DNA of 13,377 nucleotides, from NCBI GenBank assembly GCA_028695895.1, contig JAQVIE010000014.1, forward strand, positions 1 to 13,377, read 5' to 3'. Source of the stretch: Methanospirillum sp. GTDB taxonomy: Archaea; Halobacteriota; Methanomicrobia; Methanomicrobiales; Methanospirillaceae. The position numbers were made by a program, and so were the translations under genes. Below, in pieces: positions 11,221 through 13,377 of this stretch. Every line of letters starts with the position of its first letter. Within the stretch, counting starts at the first letter, position 1. Under the pieces are notes generated by a model. That model saw only the letters and a list, made by a program, of their open reading frames with translations, was not told the origin of the DNA and ran no database searches.

Positions 11221-13377
11221 TTATATACTATCTTGATCACATTTCTTCTGTATACATTTGCTTAAAAGGTCCTCTACCTCATTTGTCAGTTCTTCAATCC
11301 TTGGGAAATTTTTCTCTTCCCAAAAGGTCATATCCCTAAGTTCAGATGCCTTTTTAAAAAGATCCGGAATCAGTTTAATTACAAGGCCAGCTCTTTCTAC
11401 CTGTTTTAATATTGATGCAGAACGGTAAAGTATATGTTGTTTACTTCTTGGATAAAGAAGGACCCAGGCTCCAAATTCAAATGATTCAAGATTTTTATTA
11501 TCCAGTGTTCCCTGCATCCCTGACAATATCTCCCTAAGATAATCAGTGGTAATCCTGGGCACAGAGTCAGATTTTTTTGTGTTTGTGAATAGATCATCAA
11601 GGAGGTTCATTTTAACTTCCCTTGCAAACGCATTGATATCAGCACCGACAAAATAATGCATGGCATCTGATAAAGAGTCATAATCTATATCGTCATCAAG
11701 GAGAGAACCAAGATCTTTTAAATATAACTGTAAAATAGCTTTTCTTCCCTTTTGATCAGGAGGTTTGATGTAGATATGTTTTTCAAGTCTTCCAGGACGC
11801 AGAAGGGCAGGATCAAGAAGGTCAGGACGGTTGGTTGCAGCAATAATTACTACTCCTGAAAGATCTTCAACTCCGTCCATTTCGGTAAGAATCTGGGATA
11901 ATACACTCTCTCCAATCCGTGTTCCACCTCGATCCTGCCCTCGTTTCTGGACAAGGGCATCTATTTCATCAAAAAAGATTATTGATGGCGCCGACTGCCT
12001 GGCTTTTCTAAATGCTTCCCGTACCTGTTTTTCAGATTCACCAACCCATTTGGAAAGAAGTTCAGGACCTTTCACAGATATAAAATTCATCCGGGATTTT
12101 GCTGCAACAGCTTTAGCCAGAAGAGTTTTTCCAGTCCCAGGCGGACCAAAGAGAAGAATTCCTTTTGGCGGTATTATTTTAAGTTTTTCAAATGCATCCC
12201 GTCTGTGAATAGGCCATTCAATTATCTTCTCAATCTCATGTTTCTCAGCATCAAGTCCTTCTACCATATCCCAGGGAACTTCAGGGATTTCAATATATAG
12301 TTCCCGCATGGCGGAAGGTTCAATTCCTTTCCTTGATTCCTGAAAATCATGGCTGGTAATCATTAATGAGTCGATAAGTTCAGCAGGGACTTCTTCATCC
12401 TCTCTCATCCGACCCATTATTCCTCGTAATGCATGCATTGCTGCTTCTTTACAATGTAATGCGATATCAGCACCGACAAAACCATAGCTGGTTTCTGCAT
12501 AGGACTCAAGATCTACATCATCTGCAAGAGGCATAGTCCTGGTATGAACATGATAAATTTCAAGTCTTCCTGCCTTGTCAGGGATACCAATTTCGATCTC
12601 ACGGTCAAATCGCCCTCCACGGCGAAGAGCAGGATCAATAGAGTCGGGCATATTGGTCGCCGCGATAACAACAACCTGACCTCGGGAGGTAAGTCCATCC
12701 ATCATGGTAAGAATCTGGGCAGTTACTCTCCGTTCAACCTCACCTGTTGCATCCTGGCGTTTAGTAGCAATTGAATCTATTTCATCGATAAAAATAATAG
12801 ATGGAGCTTTATGCCTGGCTTCTTCAAATATCTCCCTGATCTTCTTTTCTGAATCTCCATAGTACTTACTCATCACCTCAGGGCCTGACAATGGAATAAA
12901 ATGTGCATCCACTTCACTTGCAACTGCTCTTGCAAGAAGTGTCTTTCCGGTTCCGGGAGGGCCGTACAGTAAAACCCCTTTAGGTGAGTCAACACCAAGG
13001 CGCTCAAAAATTCTTGGATAACGAAGAGGTATCTCCACCATCTCCCTTATCAGACTTATTTCTCTGGAAAGACCTCCGATGTCTTCATATTGGATGGATA
13101 ATTCTTCACTTTTCTTCTCCTCAGTCCGGTACGGGGTATCCTTGAGAATTACTTCGGTAGTAAAGGTGACAACTCCTGCACCACGTGGTACAATACCCGA
13201 AACTACAAATGTAACAGTGTTTCCTATGAGATCAATCCTGACCGTCTGACCTTCAATAACCGGTCTTCCCCTAAGTTTTTTTGCAAGGAGAACTTCGGGG
13301 TTGTTAAGTGAGATGCTGGTTACCGGTTGAAGAATTACTTTTTGCACATCATGGACTGCCATTCTTCTGACAATAAC
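11221..13377 (-). CDS. cdc48: CDC48/p97-family double AAA ATPase, 5' end outside window, unusual C-terminus
   Basis: CDC48 hexamers use ATP to pull proteins out of complexes or unfold them for degradation. Residue numbers here count from the internal Met at 13362; the frame stays open to the window edge (V-I-V-R-R precede it) and the start of the N-domain is missing, so that Met is not the true start. The rest of the N-domain covers 1-85. D1 has Walker A G-P-P-G-T-G-K-T (134-141) and Walker B I-I-F-I-D-E-I-D (189-196). D2 has Walker A at 406-413 and I-I-F-F-D-E-I-D at 461-468. Arginine fingers are present in R-R-G-G-R and R-P-G-R. After D2, about 90 residues (620-713) form an uncommon helical extension ending C-D-Q-D-S-I, without the hydrophobic-Tyr-X tail used to dock on the proteasome. 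This suggests a divergent paralogue. Confidence 0.93.
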   Translation of the reverse strand, partial: VIVRRMAVHDVQKVILQPVTSISLNNPEVLLAKKLRGRPVIEGQTVRIDLIGNTVTFVVSGIVPRGAGVVTFTTEVILKDTPYRTEEKKSEELSIQYEDIGGLSREISLIREMVEIPLRYPRIFERLGVDSPKGVLLYGPPGTGKTLLARAVASEVDAHFIPLSGPEVMSKYYGDSEKKIREIFEEARHKAPSIIFIDEIDSIATKRQDATGEVERRVTAQILTMMDGLTSRGQVVVIAATNMPDSIDPALRRGGRFDREIEIGIPDKAGRLEIYHVHTRTMPLADDVDLESYAETSYGFVGADIALHCKEAAMHALRGIMGRMREDEEVPAELIDSLMITSHDFQESRKGIEPSAMRELYIEIPEVPWDMVEGLDAEKHEIEKIIEWPIHRRDAFEKLKIIPPKGILLFGPPGTGKTLLAKAVAAKSRMNFISVKGPELLSKWVGESEKQVREAFRKARQSAPSIIFFDEIDALVQKRGQDRGGTRIGESVLSQILTEMDGVEDLSGVVIIAATNRPDLLDPALLRPGRLEKHIYIKPPDQKGRKAILQLYLKDLGSLLDDDIDYDSLSDAMHYFVGADINAFAREVKMNLLDDLFTNTKKSDSVPRITTDYLREILSGMQGTLDNKNLESFEFGAWVLLYPRSKQHILYRSASILKQVERAGLVIKLIPDLFKKASELRDMTFWEEKNFPRIEELTNEVEDLLSKCIQKKCDQDSI

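Noticed and set aside
11831..12208. 125-codon plus-strand open frame
   Set aside because: It is antisense to the CDC48 D2 domain, where strong codon constraint commonly leaves open shadow frames.
13360..13362. ATG at 13362 as the true CDC48 start
   Set aside because: The frame remains open to the window edge and the residues upstream continue the N-domain pattern, so the gene is truncated by the window.

Overview
The window is archaeal and most probably comes from a Methanomicrobiales methanogen, perhaps Methanospirillum-like. Grounds: an archaeosortase A homologue, an archaeal transcript-cleavage factor TFS, an archaeal diaminopyrimidine reductase, Pth2-type peptidyl-tRNA hydrolase, a geranylgeranyl reductase for ether lipids, a short stand-alone NifB and a CDC48 AAA ATPase. 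AT-rich TATA boxes sit about 25 bp before several start codons, so many messages look leaderless. The genus is inferred; the domain is secure.

Layout. Positions 1-1370: the 3' end of an unidentified gene runs into a convergent gene for a secreted, C-terminally anchored protein; a 290-bp AT-rich intergenic region follows, then a small four-cysteine basic protein. Positions 1444-4128: tfs and artA diverge around a perfect 18-bp palindrome. artA overlaps tail to tail with a CDP-alcohol phosphatidyltransferase gene, and the diaminopyrimidine reductase follows. Positions 4139-7376: pth2 and truD form a translationally coupled pair (ATGA overlap), divergent from a geranylgeranyl reductase and a conserved-looking small protein. 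Positions 7379-9985: a secreted TPR protein, nifB, and a small ribbon-helix-helix-like protein with a C-x2-C tail, all on the minus strand. Positions 10123-13377: a thioredoxin-like protein (plus), then a small heat shock protein and a 5'-truncated CDC48 ATPase (minus).

How the genes fit together. Three themes recur: cell envelope and ether lipids (artA, CDP-alcohol transferase, geranylgeranyl reductase, two secreted proteins), RNA and translation (tfs, truD, pth2), and protein quality control (thioredoxin, Hsp20, CDC48). The strongest functional link is artA beside a lipid head-group transferase, because archaeosortase substrates are known to become lipid anchored in haloarchaea. No rRNA, tRNA, CRISPR array, insertion sequence or phage gene was seen. 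The window reads as compact core chromosome. The least explained items are the four-cysteine protein, the RHH/C-x2-C protein upstream of nifB, the 109-residue protein after the reductase, the unusual C-terminal extension of the CDC48 protein, and several perfect short palindromes at promoters. No stretch of more than 300 bases lacks a gene.
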